Source: Stenotrophomonas sp.
Lineage (GTDB): Bacteria; Pseudomonadota; Gammaproteobacteria; Xanthomonadales; Xanthomonadaceae
Assembly: GCA_003525885.1 (NCBI GenBank)
Contig: DQIG01000074.1
Coordinates: forward strand, 1-12,526
DNA length: 12,526 bases
Reading direction: 5' to 3'
Shown piece by piece: positions 12,429 to 12,526 of the stretch. The number at the start of each line of letters is the position of its first letter. The first letter of the stretch is position 1. Under the pieces are notes generated by a model. The model was not told the DNA's origin and searched no databases. It worked only from the letters and a program-made list of their open reading frames with translations. A program made the translations under genes and the position numbers.

Positions 12429-12526
12429 TTTCCAGCCAACGGCGCAGCCCCTCGTGGGTTGGTCGCGTAGAGCGGGTCATGTGTTGGGTGTGGCGGGTGG
12501 GCCGTGCAGGGGACGCTGCAAGTACG

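Noticed and set aside
12373..12526. Open minus-strand frame entering from the right edge and overlapping the DUF1304 3' end
   Set aside because: It is short and ends in a Pro/Glu-rich stretch with poor codon bias inside the DUF1304 gene. It could be the tail of a convergent gene, but nothing in the visible sequence supports this.

Overview
The window is GC-rich, densely coded DNA from a gammaproteobacterium of the Xanthomonadaceae, most likely Stenotrophomonas. The clearest lineage marks are palindromes headed by the tetranucleotide GTAG that match the SMAG family of REP repeats, a GGGTCAGAT...ATCTGACCC hairpin of a kind I remember from this family, and the gene content and order. The genus is inferred from these features and from memory, not from a database search. 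I see no insertion sequence, prophage, CRISPR array, tRNA or rRNA.

Layout. Positions 1-919 (minus) hold the N-terminal 306 residues of BioA (biotin synthesis), cut by the window edge. Divergent from it, 997-3539 (plus) is a tightly packed operon: nudE, cysQ, mazG and a ynfA-family gene, joined by an ATGA overlap, a 13-nt gap and a GTGA overlap. The first three products all dispose of nucleotide by-products (ADP-sugars and dinucleoside polyphosphates, PAP, non-canonical NTPs). An inverted pair of SMAG repeats (3536-3607) begins on the ynfA stop codon and separates the operon from a small DUF962/Mpo1-like membrane protein (3672-3974). Next come gcvT (4133-5245) and gcvH (5339-5734), two parts of the glycine cleavage system, each with its own candidate promoter. 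A strong terminator closes gcvH, and gcvP is not in the window.

From 5788 to 6509 no gene is visible. This stretch holds two copies of a 17-bp A-tract/T-tract motif 248 bp apart, several hairpins, and a promoter whose transcript would have a leader of about 280 nt before a Lys/Ala-repeat histone H1-like gene (6510-7028). A strong terminator and a decayed SMAG element follow. A LysR-type regulator (minus, 7149-8042) and a short-chain dehydrogenase (plus, 8157-8915) are divergent across 114 bp that contain a 13-bp palindrome. The dehydrogenase lacks the canonical catalytic tyrosine. Convergent with it is an exported serine beta-lactamase-family hydrolase (minus, 8990-10387). The last block is an MFS/nucleotide-translocase-like transporter (10673-12001) preceded by a 14-codon leader ORF, and then a DUF1304 membrane protein (12078-12428).

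Most of the window is ordinary chromosomal housekeeping. The points most worth a second look are the duplicated 17-bp motif and long structured leader at the histone-like gene, the tyrosine-less dehydrogenase beside its LysR regulator, the placement of REP elements on gene ends, and the overlapping leader ORF of the transporter.
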